This document shows positions 63,676 through 64,000 of a DNA stretch of 64,000 nt, piece by piece. A program made the position numbers and the translations under genes. Under the pieces are notes generated by a model that had not been told where the DNA came from, made no database searches, and worked only from the letters and a program-made list of their open reading frames with translations. Source of the DNA: Sphingomonas sp. UNC305MFCol5.2 (GTDB lineage: Bacteria; Pseudomonadota; Alphaproteobacteria; Sphingomonadales; Sphingomonadaceae). The stretch covers positions 312,501 to 376,500 of the forward strand of contig NZ_JOOE01000004.1 in the NCBI RefSeq assembly GCF_000712135.1, in the 5' to 3' direction. Position 1 is the first letter of the stretch. Each line of letters opens with the position of its first letter.

Positions 63676-64000
63676 TCAGCCGAGCGGATAGAGCGCGCCG
63701 GCGACCCAGCGCAATTCGGCGCGGAGCACGCCCCAGGCGCGTGCGGCGGCGCGGCTGTCCATCGCTTCGACGCCGATGCCGCGCGCGCCGAGCGCCTTGA
63801 CGAGCGCGAGCGGCGGACGAACGAGCGTGTCGCCGGTGCCGAGCAGCAGGAATTCGGGCTGCGGATCGAGGGACAGCAGGGGTGCGAGATCGGCCTCGCC
63901 CAGTTCGGCGATCGGCGGCGGCGACCAGCCGTCGGCGCGCTGGGGCGTGATCAGCAGCCCCTCGTACACGCCTTCGTCGACCTTGAAGCCGCGCCCCGAA
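63676..64000 (-). CDS. Mth938/DUF498-domain protein, N-terminus cut by window edge
   Basis: The frame runs off the right end of the window. The visible 107 residues cover most of the domain: GRGFKVDEGVYEGLLI at the start, LSLDPQPEFLLLGTGDTL in the middle and GIGVEAMDSRAAARAW near the C-terminus, which match the Mth938-like fold (NDUFAF3 relatives). Human NDUFAF3 helps assemble complex I; bacterial members are often encoded near secDF and yajC, which might lie just beyond the window. It should be co-transcribed with the esterase that follows by 7 nt. Confidence 0.85.
   Translation of the reverse strand, partial: SGRGFKVDEGVYEGLLITPQRADGWSPPPIAELGEADLAPLLSLDPQPEFLLLGTGDTLVRPPLALVKALGARGIGVEAMDSRAAARAWGVLRAELRWVAGALYPLG

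Overview
The window looks like a chromosomal segment of a Sphingomonas-type alphaproteobacterium (Sphingomonadaceae). The DNA is very GC-rich with strong third-position GC, most starts follow short AGGAG-like sites, and several families of GC-rich palindromic repeats lie between genes. The gene content fits that group: a TonB-dependent receptor, FadL-type porin, glyoxylate bypass, 3-hydroxybutyrate dehydrogenase, HslVU, and many secreted hydrolases and Tat proteins. No rRNA, tRNA, CRISPR array, transposase or intact prophage was seen. All species statements are inference from gene content.

Layout. 1-8 kb: truncated mutS, divergent from a malic enzyme with a phosphotransacetylase-like tail (maeB); a RhlG-like reductase; an acyl-CoA dehydrogenase; a GPH-type sugar transporter. 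7-10 kb: isocitrate lyase (aceA) with a 51-aa downstream gene, divergent from a ScfR/RamB-type regulator, with two palindromes between them. 10-16 kb: DUF2147 protein, FadL porin, then a three-gene operon for a periplasmic molybdenum hydroxylase (2Fe-2S subunit, Tat-exported Moco subunit, diheme cytochrome c). 16-23 kb: rhodanese, amino-acid permease translationally coupled to methylthioadenosine phosphorylase, a small Tat protein, an FKBP isomerase, and aconitase. 23-32 kb is more accessory: a double-HTH terminase-small-subunit-like gene, a class-3 lipase and a possible lysozyme-like protein, Cu/Zn SOD, a beta-lactamase-fold hydrolase, and an alpha/beta hydrolase divergent from a MarR regulator.

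32-48 kb: D-aminoacylase-like amidohydrolase divergent from a GH43-like glycosidase, an MFS transporter, low-molecular-weight phosphatase, a TonB-dependent receptor carrying an EF-hand loop, an orphan chemoreceptor, DUF2332, ThpR, a BI-1 protein with a promoter and a strong terminator, a CDF cation exporter and an M20 peptidase. 48-54 kb: a DUF559 endonuclease gene bracketed by palindromic repeats, a DUF4893 lipoprotein, a patatin/3-hydroxybutyrate dehydrogenase operon and a zinc metallopeptidase. 54-64 kb: a gloA - nitronate monooxygenase - gloB run, two paralogous lipoproteins, hslU and hslV separated by an opposite-strand LysE exporter, an EEP phosphatase/nuclease, a threonine-synthase-like PLP enzyme, a carboxylesterase and a truncated Mth938-domain gene.

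Most of the window is ordinary housekeeping and central metabolism. The observations most worth following are the repeat-bracketed DUF559 cassette, the two copies of a large compound palindrome, the split hslVU pair, the glyoxalase/nitronate monooxygenase run with its lipoprotein pair, the EF-hand loop in the TonB receptor, and the hairpin that covers the start of the lysozyme-like gene. I found nothing I could defend as a wholly new defence or secretion system.
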